A DNA stretch of 64,000 bases from Deltaproteobacteria bacterium (GTDB taxonomy: Bacteria; Myxococcota_A; UBA796; GCA-2862545), in contig JAFGVK010000002.1 of the NCBI GenBank assembly GCA_016938035.1, positions 1 to 64,000 on the forward strand. Direction: 5' to 3'. This document shows, piece after piece, positions 1 to 8,302 of the stretch. How positions within the stretch are numbered: position 1 is the first letter of the stretch; every line of letters starts with the position of its first letter. The position numbers and the translations under genes are program-made. The notes under the pieces are model-generated. The model did no database searches. It had not been told where the DNA came from and saw only the letters and a list, made by a program, of their open reading frames with translations.

Positions 1-39
1 ACAACAAAGCGCTGCGCTTCACGGTCGTCGACCGCGGGG

Positions 40-2475
40 GTGGCTCATGACGGGAGATCGATCGGTCGCAGCGGGCCGAGGTCCCTGGCAGACTACAACT
101 GTGACGGGAGCGTGGGGTACGCGGACGCGGACGGTGACGGGTACCCCGCGTGCAGCGACTGCGACGACGGGAACGGCACGGTGAACCCGGACGCGGAGGA
201 GGTGTGTGACGAGGCGGACAACGACTGCGATCTGCTGGTGGACGAGGCGGGCGCGGTGGGTGAGGCGCACTGGTTCGCGGACAACGACGGCGACGGGTAC
301 GGGGACGCGCAGCGGTATGAGGTGAGCTGTACAGCGCCAGCTGGCTACGTGAGCGACAGCCGGGACTGCAACGACGCGACGGCCTACGCGCACCCCGGCG
401 GGGTGGAGGTGTGCGACGGGCTGGACAACGACTGCGACGGAGACGTGGACAACGACGCGACGGACGCCGAGACGTGGTACGCGGACGGTGACGCGGACGG
501 GTACGGGAACGCGCTGGTGCGGGTGCGTGAGTGCGTGGCACCGCTGGGCTTTGTGTTGAACAGCGAGGACTGCGATGACGAGGCGCGGACGACGCACCCC
601 CAGGCGACGGAGCGCTGTGACCTGGTGGACAACGACTGCGACGAGGAGGTGGACGAGGGGGTGACGACGACCTTCTACCAGGACGGTGACGGTGACGGGT
701 TCGGCCGGGACGGGGTGACGGCGGAGGCGTGCGCGAGCCCGCCGGGCTTCGCGCGGGTGGGAGGCGACTGTGATGACGAGGACCGGGCGGCGTTCCCCGG
801 CGGGGTGGAGGTGTGCGACGACGCCGACAACGACTGCGACGGGGAGGTGAACGAGGGGCTGACGCAGACGTGGTACCTGGACAGCGACGCGGACGGGTAC
901 GGGAAGAGCGGTGTGAGCAAGGTGGACTGCGAGCAGCCGATCGGCTGGGCGTCCGAGCCAGGGGACTGCGACGACGGGAACAGCGCAGCGAACCCTGGCG
1001 CGACGGAGGTGTGTGACGATCGGGACAACGACTGCGACAGCCAGACGGACGAGGGGTTCAACAAGACGTGGTACATCGACTACGACGGGGATGACTACGG
1101 CAAGACGAGCGTGGTGCTGACGACGTGTACGCCGCCTCCTGGGTGGGTGTCCACGAGCGGTGACTGCAACGACCTGGTGGCGTCAGTGAACCCTTCGGGT
1201 CACGAGGTGTGCGACGGGGTGGACAACGACTGCAACGGTTCGGCGGACGACGACGACGCCGGGGTGGACACGGCGACCTTCGTGTCGTGGTATGCGGACG
1301 TGGACCTGGACGGGTACGGCGACGTGGCGGACGAGTACGCGGCGTGCGCGGCGCCGGAGGGCTACGTGGGGGACGCGACGGACTGCGACGACAGCGTGGC
1401 GACGGGGGAGGAGATCAACCCCGGGGCTGAGGAGGTGTGGTACGACGGTGTGGATCAGGACTGCGACGGGGCGAGCGACAACGATCGGGATGGAGACGGG
1501 CACGACGCAGAGGAGCACGGCGGTGACGACTGCGACGACGAGGACGCGAGCCGCTTTGAGCTGTGCCAGCTGTACGAGTTCGCCTCGCACACCTTCACGA
1601 GCTGTGGTGTGACGGGTCGCAGCGGCCCGAGCCTGGCGCAGTGCCGGGCGCACTACAGCACCCCCTGGGACGAGAGCACCGCGAACCTGAACATGACCAC
1701 CAACGGCATCCAGCTGTGGACCGTGCCCGAGACCGGGACCTACCGCATCACCGCCTTTGGGGCGGCGGGGCAGATGACCTCCTCGAGCTACACCGGCGGC
1801 GCGGGCGCGATGATGCAGGGGGAATTCTCGCTGGTGCAGGGCGAGGTGCTCCAGATCCTTGTGGGTCAGATGGGCGGGGCGAACACCACCCATGGCAATG
1901 AGAACGGCGGTGGTGGCGGGACCTTCGTGGTGAGGCAGGCGGGGGATGTCCCGCTGATCGTGGCGGCGGGTGGCGGTGGCGCTCCCGCGCGCTCCTACGG
2001 GACCTCCTGCTCCCGCACCTATGGCGAGGGTCTGGTGAGCATGAACGGCAAGACGGTCACCTGCTCCGGCAGCTACACCGGGACAGGCGGAACAGGTGGT
2101 AATGGAGGCTATTCGTACAACTCTGCCTCCAGCTACGCAGGGGGGGCGGGCGGTGGATTCTACTCCGGTGGAACCAACGGCTACCCCCACTGCGCGACCC
2201 CAGGGGGAGGCGCCTCGTTCCTCAATGGTGGTGTTGGTGGCGTGGGCAACAGCTGCTACAGCCCCGCACCAGAGGGCGGCTTCGGCGGCGGTGGCGCGGG
2301 CGGGCTCGGGGCCCCTGGCGGCGGCGGCGGCTACTCGGGAGGCGGCGCGGGGGGCTACTGGTCCTCCTACTCCGACTGGGGTGGCGGTGGTGGCTCGTAT
2401 AACGTCGGGTCCAATCAGGCCAATGCCCAGGGGGCCAACCCCACCGCCGGCTACGTCTCGGTGACCCTGCTGTAG
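40..2475 (+). CDS. MopE-repeat secreted protein with glycine-rich C-terminal module (5' end unresolved)
   Basis: The protein has about seven Asp/Cys-rich repeats of the form CDxxDNDCDxxVD (residues about 15-490), typical of MopE-type putative metal-binding surface proteins. A Ca-binding-like DxDxDG stretch follows near residue 485. From about residue 525 there is a glycine-rich module (TGRSGPSLAQC, then long GGxGGGG runs) like those of secreted proteins with ALK/LTK-type glycine-rich domains. The frame is open from base 1 and no signal peptide is visible, so GTG at 40 is only the first in-window start and the true start may lie upstream. The first residues (IGRSGPRSLA) resemble the start of its own glycine-rich module, suggesting a chimeric 5' end. 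Probably cell-surface or secreted; ligand unknown. The gene at 3920 is a paralogue over the repeats. Confidence 0.75.
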   Translation: MAHDGRSIGRSGPRSLADYNCDGSVGYADADGDGYPACSDCDDGNGTVNPDAEEVCDEADNDCDLLVDEAGAVGEAHWFADNDGDGYGDAQRYEVSCTAPAGYVSDSRDCNDATAYAHPGGVEVCDGLDNDCDGDVDNDATDAETWYADGDADGYGNALVRVRECVAPLGFVLNSEDCDDEARTTHPQATERCDLVDNDCDEEVDEGVTTTFYQDGDGDGFGRDGVTAEACASPPGFARVGGDCDDEDRAAFPGGVEVCDDADNDCDGEVNEGLTQTWYLDSDADGYGKSGVSKVDCEQPIGWASEPGDCDDGNSAANPGATEVCDDRDNDCDSQTDEGFNKTWYIDYDGDDYGKTSVVLTTCTPPPGWVSTSGDCNDLVASVNPSGHEVCDGVDNDCNGSADDDDAGVDTATFVSWYADVDLDGYGDVADEYAACAAPEGYVGDATDCDDSVATGEEINPGAEEVWYDGVDQDCDGASDNDRDGDGHDAEEHGGDDCDDEDASRFELCQLYEFASHTFTSCGVTGRSGPSLAQCRAHYSTPWDESTANLNMTTNGIQLWTVPETGTYRITAFGAAGQMTSSSYTGGAGAMMQGEFSLVQGEVLQILVGQMGGANTTHGNENGGGGGTFVVRQAGDVPLIVAAGGGGAPARSYGTSCSRTYGEGLVSMNGKTVTCSGSYTGTGGTGGNGGYSYNSASSYAGGAGGGFYSGGTNGYPHCATPGGGASFLNGGVGGVGNSCYSPAPEGGFGGGGAGGLGAPGGGGGYSGGGAGGYWSSYSDWGGGGGSYNVGSNQANAQGANPTAGYVSVTLL

Positions 2476-2987
2476 GCCGCTGCGGGGCGGCGGGGGGGGG
2501 GCGTGGTGAGCTGGCCCCTGTGTCCCCGTCGGCCCGTTGTCCCCTCCGGCCGGCTGTGATCCATGCCCCGGCCACGGCGTGGCCCGCGATGGAACCTCGT
2601 CTGCCGAGGGACGGGCCCACGACGACCGGCCAACGCCTACACCCGTCGGCCCTTCGGCGAGCCGGTGGGGACTCCCTGCGGCAGGCCTCCTGTCTGCCTG
2701 AGCGGGCTGTGAATCACACCCCTCCGGCCGCCCGTGCCTTGCTCCTCTCCCCCTGCTTTTGGGGGGCCTGAGGGGGTGCCTCGGAGAGGAGGGGAGCAGC
2801 GCGGGGGGAGGAGCGGTGCCGTCGTGGGGACCGCCGGCCGCCCTGCGCGTCGCCGACAGGCGCCGGACCGCGCTCCTCACGCCTCTTCGGGAGGCCTCGC
2901 CAGGTGGCGCCTGGGGGGGAGAGGCCCTGCCCCTGTCCGCGGCCGGTCCCCGCCCCTCGGCGCATGACCCGCCGCGTACCCGGCCCC
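2476..2987. other. Gene-free G+C-rich spacer
   Basis: This is about 510 bases between two convergent genes. Open frames here occur on both strands with biased composition and no ribosome-binding sites. I see no RNA gene, repeat or clear terminator. Confidence 0.5.
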
Positions 2988-3524
2988 TCAGCCTCCCAGC
3001 ATCCCGTCCCGGAGCTGCCCGTAGGCGTCGGGGCCGATGTAGTTGCTGAACACCAGCCGCATGAATTCCACCCCGGGGATGGTGCCCAGGGCCTTGCCCT
3101 GCACCCGCAGGGTGGTGCCAGTGCCGGGGGCGTACTCCAGCTCCATCACGTCCCCCGAGTGCATGTCCACCAGCAGGCCGAGGAAGGTCGCGATCTGCCC
3201 CTCCAGCCCCTTGGTGCGGGGGTTGGTGGCGAAGCCCTCCTCGTACGTCGCCACCATCTTTGCGGCGGGAACGGACGAGTAGACGAACTGCATGCGGATC
3301 AGCTTGGGGACGTCCTGCTCGATCGCGGCGGCGCCGTCGTGGGTCTTTGCGGGCAGGTACAGGCCGCCTACGTAGATGTCGAGGAAGTACTTCTCGCGCA
3401 GGCCCAGCCCGTTGAGGACCAGGGGCTGCCCGGCGATTGTGGCGCTGTCGGACATGGTCACCCCAGCGAGCTCACCGGCGAGGGCGGGGGAGAGGGAGAG
3501 GAGCAGGGCGAGGAGCAGGGACAT
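2988..3524 (-). CDS. Secreted chalcone-isomerase-like domain protein
   Basis: The 178-residue protein begins with a clear Sec signal peptide (MSLLLALLLSLSPALA) followed by a chalcone-isomerase-like fold: LVLNGLGLREKYFLDIYVGGLYL, spanning about residues 32-54, and VPKLIRMQFVY are characteristic of the bacterial family. In bacteria these proteins are usually periplasmic, have no proven flavonoid activity and may bind fatty acids or lipids. The ATG at 3524 has a good GGAGG five bases upstream. An upstream extension to 3629 lacks such a site and would bury the signal peptide. The gene converges on the MopE-repeat gene and is divergent from the next. Confidence 0.8.
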   Translation of the reverse strand: MSLLLALLLSLSPALAGELAGVTMSDSATIAGQPLVLNGLGLREKYFLDIYVGGLYLPAKTHDGAAAIEQDVPKLIRMQFVYSSVPAAKMVATYEEGFATNPRTKGLEGQIATFLGLLVDMHSGDVMELEYAPGTGTTLRVQGKALGTIPGVEFMRLVFSNYIGPDAYGQLRDGMLGG

Positions 3525-3919
3525 AGGGCCTCCGAGGGTGACAGTGGGGAACGATAGCACAGGCCGCGCGCTGCTAAGGGGGCGGCGGGAGCACTGGGGC
3601 AGCCGCCTGTCGGCTGAAGGGGTGAGCATCGAGATTCTGAGGGGATCCTTGGATCACGGTGGCGGTGGTTGCTCCCAGCGCGGGGTGGGGCGTCGAGGCG
3701 CTCGCGCTGTGCTCATCGCGGTGGAGCTGCCCGCCTTGGGCCTTGGACGCCCGTCCGATCCGCGCGCCCCGTCTCGGGGCGGGGCTCCCTCGCGCTGTGT
3801 GCTGTCCCGCCCGCTGGGGAGGGGGTGGCGGTGCAGCCTGACAACCCGCGCGGCGGCCACTGGCTTCCCCTCCGCCACCGGTCTGACGTAGGATGGCCCG
3901 ATACCCAGGAGGCCTGACG
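3525..3919. other. Divergent intergenic spacer
   Basis: This is a 395-base region between two divergently transcribed exported-protein genes, so it should hold both promoters. I could not pick out convincing -35/-10 pairs in the G+C-rich background, and no small gene with a ribosome-binding site was found. Confidence 0.4.
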
Positions 3920-5902
3920 ATGATCTTCCGCGCCCTGATTCCCCTCGCCCTCGTGACCCTCGCCGCCTGCGGTGACACTGACAAGGAGGCCCCGAACACC
4001 GATCCTGTGGACCTGGACGCGGACGGCTACGCCGACGACGTGGACTGCGATGACGCCGACGCGGAGGTGCGCCCGGGCGCGGCGGAGCTATGCGACGGGG
4101 TGGATCAGGACTGTGATGGGCAGGTCGACGAGGACGCCTCCGACGCCAGCACCTGGTACCGCGATCGGGACGACGACGGCTATGGCGACGCGATGGACCC
4201 CCTCGCCGCGTGTGAGCTGCCGGCTGGCTACACCTCGCGTGACGGGGACTGTGACGACGGCGACGCCACCTTCCACCCGGGCGCGGCCGAGGAGGACTGC
4301 GCTGACCCCGCGGACTACAACTGCGATGGCAGCGTAGGCTACGCCGACGAGGACGGGGACGGCTTTGCAGCCTGCGAGGAGTGCGACGACACGCTGCTCG
4401 CGGTCCACCCTGGCGCGGTAGAGGTCTGCGACGGGGTGGACAACGACTGCGATGGCGACGTGGACACCGGCGCGGTGGACGCACGCCCCTGGTACGCGGA
4501 CGGCGACGGTGACGGCTACGGCGCGGCGGCCTCGGTGGTGCTCGCCTGTGAGGCCCCCGCGGGGGCTGTGGCGGACGCGCGCGACTGCGACGACAGCGCC
4601 GCGGGGGTCCACCCAGGGGCCGCAGAGCTGTGTGACGGGGTGGACCAGGACTGCGACGGGGACGTGGACGACGAGGCCACGGACGCGTCCACCTGGTACG
4701 CCGACCTCGACGGTGACGGCGCCGCGGGGACGCGGGTGGTGGCCAGGGCCTGCGCGGCGCCCGACGGCTACCTCGCTCAGGCCACTGACTGCGACGACCT
4801 GGACGCCAGCGCCTTCCCCGGTGGGGGGGAGGTCTGCGACGGCGCGGACAACGACTGCGACGGCGCGATCGACGAGGAGGTGCCCGACGCGCCCCTCTGG
4901 TTCACCGACGCGGATGGCGACGGCCACGGGGCGGGGCGTGGGCAGGGCGCCTGCGAGGCGCCTCAGGGGATGGTGGCGGTGGGGGACGACTGTGACGACT
5001 CGGACGCCAGCGCCTGGCCAGGGGCGCTCGAGCGCTGCGACGGGGTGGACAACAACTGCGACACCAGGGTGGACGTGGGGGCGGTGGACGCCACCACCTG
5101 GCACGCCGACATGGATCGGGACGGGCAGGGCTCGCCCTTCTACACGGTCGAGGCCTGCGCTCAGCCAGCGGGCTACGTCGCGAGCGCCACCGACTGCGAC
5201 GACCTGGACCCCGACACCTACCTCGGCGCGCTCGAGCGTTGCGACGGCGTGGATCAGAGCTGCGATGGCGCAGCGGATGACGGGCTCTATGGGCTGCTCG
5301 ACACCTGCCCGGCCGAGAGCTGCCTGGACCTGCACCGGGCCTTTGGCGGGCTGGGGGACGGCCGCTACTGGATCGACCCAGCGGGCGAGGGGCTGGGCTG
5401 GGAGGTCCCCTGTGATATGGCGGGAGGTGGCTGGACCGGCGTGGAGTACGCTGAGGACCTGCCCTATATCAACCGCTGGACCACCGGCGACGCGTGGCGC
5501 TGGCTGCCCGAGGACCTGGTGACCGTGCTGCCGCTGGAGCAGATCGTCGCCCTGCAGGGCCTGTCCTCCGAGGGCCACCAGACCTGGGTCCAGCGGTGTG
5601 AGCACGTCATCTCCCACTACTATGTGGCGGGTGACGACTACAACCACGCGGTCTCGTTCCGCTTCGCCGAGGGCACGGTCACCGGCAGGGGCCTCGCGGA
5701 CTACTCCCCGTTCGACATCGAGGTGGTGGAGGACGGCTGCTCGGTGAACGGCGGGGGCGACGCCAGCACCGAGGACGACCCCACGGTGTTCGAGATCTCC
5801 AGCCCCCTGGTGCCGGTGGTGAACATCCAGACCACCGACTCTGGCAACCCCGGCGAGTATTTTGGCTCGCCGCTCACCGCGAACCCCGCCTGGCTCCGCT
5901 GA
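3920..5902 (+). CDS. Lipoprotein with MopE-type repeats and C-terminal fibrinogen-like domain
   Basis: The 660-residue protein starts at the ATG preceded by AGGAGG and has a lipoprotein signal (MIFRALIPLALVTLAAC, lipobox LAAC). Six CDGxDxDCDGxxD repeats fill about residues 30-455 and resemble MopE-type putative metal-binding repeats. From about residue 462 the sequence CLDLHRAF, DGRYWIDP, VPCDMAGGGWT matches fibrinogen-C-terminal-like domains, which often bind glycans in surface proteins. It is probably anchored in the outer membrane and exposed. The paralogue at 40-2475 has the same repeats with a glycine-rich C-terminus, so the pair shows domain exchange around a common stalk. Ligand unknown. 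Confidence 0.85.
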   Translation: MIFRALIPLALVTLAACGDTDKEAPNTDPVDLDADGYADDVDCDDADAEVRPGAAELCDGVDQDCDGQVDEDASDASTWYRDRDDDGYGDAMDPLAACELPAGYTSRDGDCDDGDATFHPGAAEEDCADPADYNCDGSVGYADEDGDGFAACEECDDTLLAVHPGAVEVCDGVDNDCDGDVDTGAVDARPWYADGDGDGYGAAASVVLACEAPAGAVADARDCDDSAAGVHPGAAELCDGVDQDCDGDVDDEATDASTWYADLDGDGAAGTRVVARACAAPDGYLAQATDCDDLDASAFPGGGEVCDGADNDCDGAIDEEVPDAPLWFTDADGDGHGAGRGQGACEAPQGMVAVGDDCDDSDASAWPGALERCDGVDNNCDTRVDVGAVDATTWHADMDRDGQGSPFYTVEACAQPAGYVASATDCDDLDPDTYLGALERCDGVDQSCDGAADDGLYGLLDTCPAESCLDLHRAFGGLGDGRYWIDPAGEGLGWEVPCDMAGGGWTGVEYAEDLPYINRWTTGDAWRWLPEDLVTVLPLEQIVALQGLSSEGHQTWVQRCEHVISHYYVAGDDYNHAVSFRFAEGTVTGRGLADYSPFDIEVVEDGCSVNGGGDASTEDDPTVFEISSPLVPVVNIQTTDSGNPGEYFGSPLTANPAWLR

Positions 5903-5966
5903 TTCGCGTCGGCTCTCCTGCGCGCCGCCCCCCTCCCGGTTAGGTGGGGCGGCCCTGGAGGTGCCC

Positions 5967-6422
5967 ATGGGCATGTTTGATCAGCTGAAGCGCTCCTTTC
6001 TCGGCTCCTTCACCGGTAATTCCGGAGGCGCGCCGCTAGACCCCACCCGCCCCAACGACAACGCCCTGGAGGCGTGGGCCAGGGTGGAGAAGTACGACGG
6101 CGTGATCGAGGACGCCACGGTGGTCGGTCGCCACACCTCGCCATGCGGCGATCGCGTGTCCTACACCATGACCATCGAGGACTGGGTGATCAAGGACATC
6201 AAGTTCGAGATCAAGGGCTGCGTCTTTACCAGGGCCACCGCCGCGATGGTGGCAGCCAATGTCCAGGGGCGGACCGTCCAGCAGGCGATCGAGATCTCGG
6301 CAGGTGACGTGCGCCAGGCGATCCCGCAGATCCCTGACGATCACCCGCACCCGTCGATCCTGGCGGTGATGGCCCTCTACAAGGGCCTGTCGATCTACTC
6401 GGTGCAGAACACCGCGCACTGA
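5967..6422 (+). CDS. IscU/NifU-N-like scaffold protein lacking the third cluster cysteine
   Basis: The 151-residue protein starts at ATG 5967 with GGAGG five bases upstream. It matches the IscU/SufU/NifU-N fold: SPCGD (Cys60, Asp62) corresponds to the first ligand region and IKGCVFTRATAAM (Cys85) to the second. The third region, normally HCSILA, reads HPSILA (His128, Pro129), so the third Fe-S ligand cysteine is absent. An unusual basic/hydrophobic N-terminal extension of about 35 residues precedes the domain. No isc, suf or nif genes neighbour it. It could be a non-canonical scaffold, a cluster or zinc carrier, or a protein with another role. Confidence 0.75.
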   Translation: MGMFDQLKRSFLGSFTGNSGGAPLDPTRPNDNALEAWARVEKYDGVIEDATVVGRHTSPCGDRVSYTMTIEDWVIKDIKFEIKGCVFTRATAAMVAANVQGRTVQQAIEISAGDVRQAIPQIPDDHPHPSILAVMALYKGLSIYSVQNTAH

Positions 6423-6536
6423 GCGGGGGCGCCCCCCGTCGCCGTGCTCGGGGATCTCGCCCGGTGCCGCCGCGTCGCCGGGGTGTTCATCCAGCGGGCG
6501 GCAGGCCGCACCCGAGCGTGGCCGGTTCCCCGCATC

Positions 6537-6594
6537 CCCACCGCGGGGATCAGGTCGCCGGCCTGGACTGCCTGCTCGGCGCCCTCGGGGAGGC
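6537..6594 (-). repeat. 58-bp duplicated fragment of the neighbouring lipoprotein gene
   Basis: This segment matches 7150-7207 with 4 mismatches in 58 bases, in the same orientation. At 7150-7207 it encodes part of the C-terminal domain of the lipoprotein at 7032-7634 (VVQAGDLIPAVG). Here the same peptide (AVQAGDLIPAVG) can be read on the minus strand but runs into unrelated sequence. It looks like a detached gene fragment left by duplication, with the repeat island between the two copies. Confidence 0.75.
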
Positions 6595-6704
6595 GGCGCC
6601 GCGTCGCCGGCGGGCAGCGGCCTGGCACCGGTCGGAGGAGGGGCGCAGGCGCGGTCGTCAGCGCGGGCGCCGGTCCGCTGACCTCTCGCCGCGAGGCCAT
6701 GTTC

Positions 6705-7025
6705 CTACGCTCGTCGCGTACAAAAGTGCCCTTCCTCCCAAGGGAACGGCGGTCTCGCGCCGGCATGCCAGGCGACTCTGCGCCCGCTTGCAGCCTGGAT
6801 GATTCGACGGGCAACTTCATCCGATGATTCCTGTGGAATGATGAGCCCCTCGTAAAAAGACCCACCGCTGCGCTGCCTCTCCCAGAACGCAGGTTCGTCC
6901 GCAGCACGTTGCGACGAAAATCGGCGTTCTCCCGTAGCGACGGCGATCTTGCCACGCGCAAAGGGGGGTCTTACGAGTGGCTCAATGATGAATCGCTGCC
7001 CTTGAGACTGTCCGGCTGATGGACC
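6705..7025 (-). repeat. Copy A of a 174-bp dispersed repeat family, interrupted by a 141-bp element
   Basis: After removing 6843-6983 and one copy of its 6-bp target duplication, this copy is 174 bp, the same length as copies B (55157-55330) and C (61366-61539), with about 77 percent identity to C and no indels. On the minus strand it carries ATG at 6820 opening MKLPVESSRLQAG, preceded by CCACAGGAA, and stays open to 6395 in this copy. The repeat begins two codons after the stop of the lipoprotein gene at 7032-7634. Function unknown; either a small coding unit or a non-coding mobile repeat. Confidence 0.75.
6843..6983. mobile_element. MITE-like 141-bp element with terminal inverted repeats and 6-bp target duplication
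   Basis: The left end reads GAGCCCCTCGTAAAAAG and the right end, reverse-complemented, GAGCCACTCGTAAG, so the outer 12 bases match with one difference and the repeats extend further with a 2-base gap. Both sides are flanked by AATGAT (6837-6842 and 6984-6989). Homologous repeats at 55157 and 61366 are uninterrupted at the corresponding point, giving a natural empty site. No coding capacity is visible. It is presumably mobilised in trans by a transposase that recognises these ends. None is present in the window. Confidence 0.75.
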
Positions 7026-7031
7026 AGAGCC

Positions 7032-7634
7032 TCAGCGCGCGCTCGGGAAGAGCGAGGAGAGCATCCTCGCCTCTACCGTGGCGTGATCGCCCTGTGGCCT
7101 GATCTCCGCGAGCTGCACCTGGTCGCGGCCGATCGCCAGCACCACTACGCCCACCGCGGGGATCAGGTCGCCGGCCTGGACCACCTGCTCGGAGCCGTCG
7201 GGGAGGCCGAGGATCGCGCGGGGAGGCTGCGCCTCGGAGACGGTGGACACCAGCCGCACCCCCCACGAGGTGGGAAAGGCGCCCATGATCGGCGGAGGGG
7301 GGGGAGGCGCCGGGCTGACGGCCGGGGCCAGGTCCGGGATCGGCGCGGGGGAAGCGCCGGCAGGGGGGACGGGTGGGGTGGCCGTCTCGGGCGGGGCGGC
7401 GAGGCCTCCTCCCAGGGCTGCGGCTAGCCGCTCGGGCGACAGCTCCCCTGCGGCACCGTCGTCTGCACCGCGCTCGTCAAAGATCGCCGCGAGCTCTGGG
7501 TCCTGCTCTAGCACGGGCGCCGTGCTCGCCGGCGCCCGGTGGTCGATCACCGGCGCGAGCGGGTCGCCAGAGCTTGGCATGGGCTCGCACGCCGCGAGCC
7601 CGAGGATCACTGTCCACCATCCCAGGTGCCGCAT
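7032..7634 (-). CDS. Lipoprotein with GspC/PilP-like C-terminal domain
   Basis: The 200-residue protein has a lipoprotein signal (MRHLGWWTVILGLAAC) starting at an ATG with GGAGG upstream. A long Pro/Ala-rich linker follows, then about 80 C-terminal residues (ILGLPDGSEQVVQAGDLI, VVVLAIGRDQVQLAEI) resembling the small beta-rich homology region of type II secretion GspC and type IV pilus PilP proteins. Those proteins link inner-membrane machinery to the outer-membrane secretin. No pilus or secretion gene is nearby, so the role is inferred from the fold only. The longer upstream extension (to 7778) overlaps the divergent gene and was not used. Confidence 0.7.
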   Translation of the reverse strand: MRHLGWWTVILGLAACEPMPSSGDPLAPVIDHRAPASTAPVLEQDPELAAIFDERGADDGAAGELSPERLAAALGGGLAAPPETATPPVPPAGASPAPIPDLAPAVSPAPPPPPPIMGAFPTSWGVRLVSTVSEAQPPRAILGLPDGSEQVVQAGDLIPAVGVVVLAIGRDQVQLAEIRPQGDHATVEARMLSSLFPSAR

Positions 7635-7737
7635 GGCCACCTCCGTCCCTCTTGCTATCACCCACGCGCCCGCGCTTCCACCAGCGAGCGAAGGAGGTGC
7701 TGGTAGGGTAAACTGGCGATCATGGACGAGGTCACGC

Positions 7738-8286
7738 ATGCGCCTGCTCATCCCCTTGCTCACGCTCACCGCGTGCACCGACTACAGCCTCCGCAATTGG
7801 GGCCATAACGACGAGGTCCCTGACGCGGATGACGCGAAGGACACGGCGATCTGGGGCGACACCTGCCCCGCGGACGACAAGGTCTACCCCGCCTACCAGG
7901 TCAGCTCGCTGACCGCTGGCTGCCAGGAGACCGAGCCGCTGCCCGACCTCACGGTGGTGCCGTCCGCCTGGTGCGAGGTGGACTGCGACGAGGATCGGCT
8001 GGTGGTGTGGGTGCAGGTAGGCAACAAGGGCCGGACACCGGCCACTGGGGTGAGGCTGTATCTGTACGCCCTGCTGGATGGGGAGCGGGAGCTGGTGGAG
8101 GTGCGGGAGCTGGACCAGCCGGTCGCTGACGGGTGGTACTCGGACTCGATGGCCTTTGACCTCGTGGGGCTAGAGGTGGACGACTGGGCGGCGGTGACCT
8201 TCCGGGTGGAGGGAGACCAGACCGACTGTGAGCAGGTCAACGACGAGCTGAACGTGGTGGGCCCCTTCTGTGAGCTGCTGCGCTGA
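7738..8286 (+). CDS. Lipoprotein with CARDB-like domain
   Basis: The 182-residue protein has a short lipoprotein signal (MRLLIPLLTLTAC) whose ATG at 7738 follows GAGG. The mature part begins with an acidic stretch. From about residue 60 the pattern LPDLTVVP, VWVQVGNKGRTPATGVRLYLY and VTFRVEGDQTDCEQVNDELN fits a CARDB/DUF11-like Ig fold, common in myxobacterial extracellular proteins. Several cysteines could form disulphides. Probably outer-membrane or periplasmic, function unknown. It is divergent from the lipoprotein at 7032 and converges on the histidine kinase. Confidence 0.75.
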   Translation: MRLLIPLLTLTACTDYSLRNWGHNDEVPDADDAKDTAIWGDTCPADDKVYPAYQVSSLTAGCQETEPLPDLTVVPSAWCEVDCDEDRLVVWVQVGNKGRTPATGVRLYLYALLDGERELVEVRELDQPVADGWYSDSMAFDLVGLEVDDWAAVTFRVEGDQTDCEQVNDELNVVGPFCELLR

Positions 8287-8302
8287 CCGCGCCTCCGGTG
8301 GC

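Noticed and set aside
1183-2880. 565-codon minus-strand frame across the MopE/glycine-rich gene
   Set aside because: It is antisense to a recognisable repeat protein and has Arg/Ala/Gly-rich composition without domains.
6395-6820. Long MKL frame in copy A as a normal gene of 141 codons
   Set aside because: Beyond the repeat it runs into the duplicated lipoprotein fragment and intergenic sequence, so only the repeat-encoded first 38 codons can be compared with other copies.
6843-6983. Intrinsic terminator for the lipoprotein gene at 7032
   Set aside because: The inverted repeats are 141 bases apart end to end, flanked by direct repeats, and absent from other copies; an insertion explains this better.
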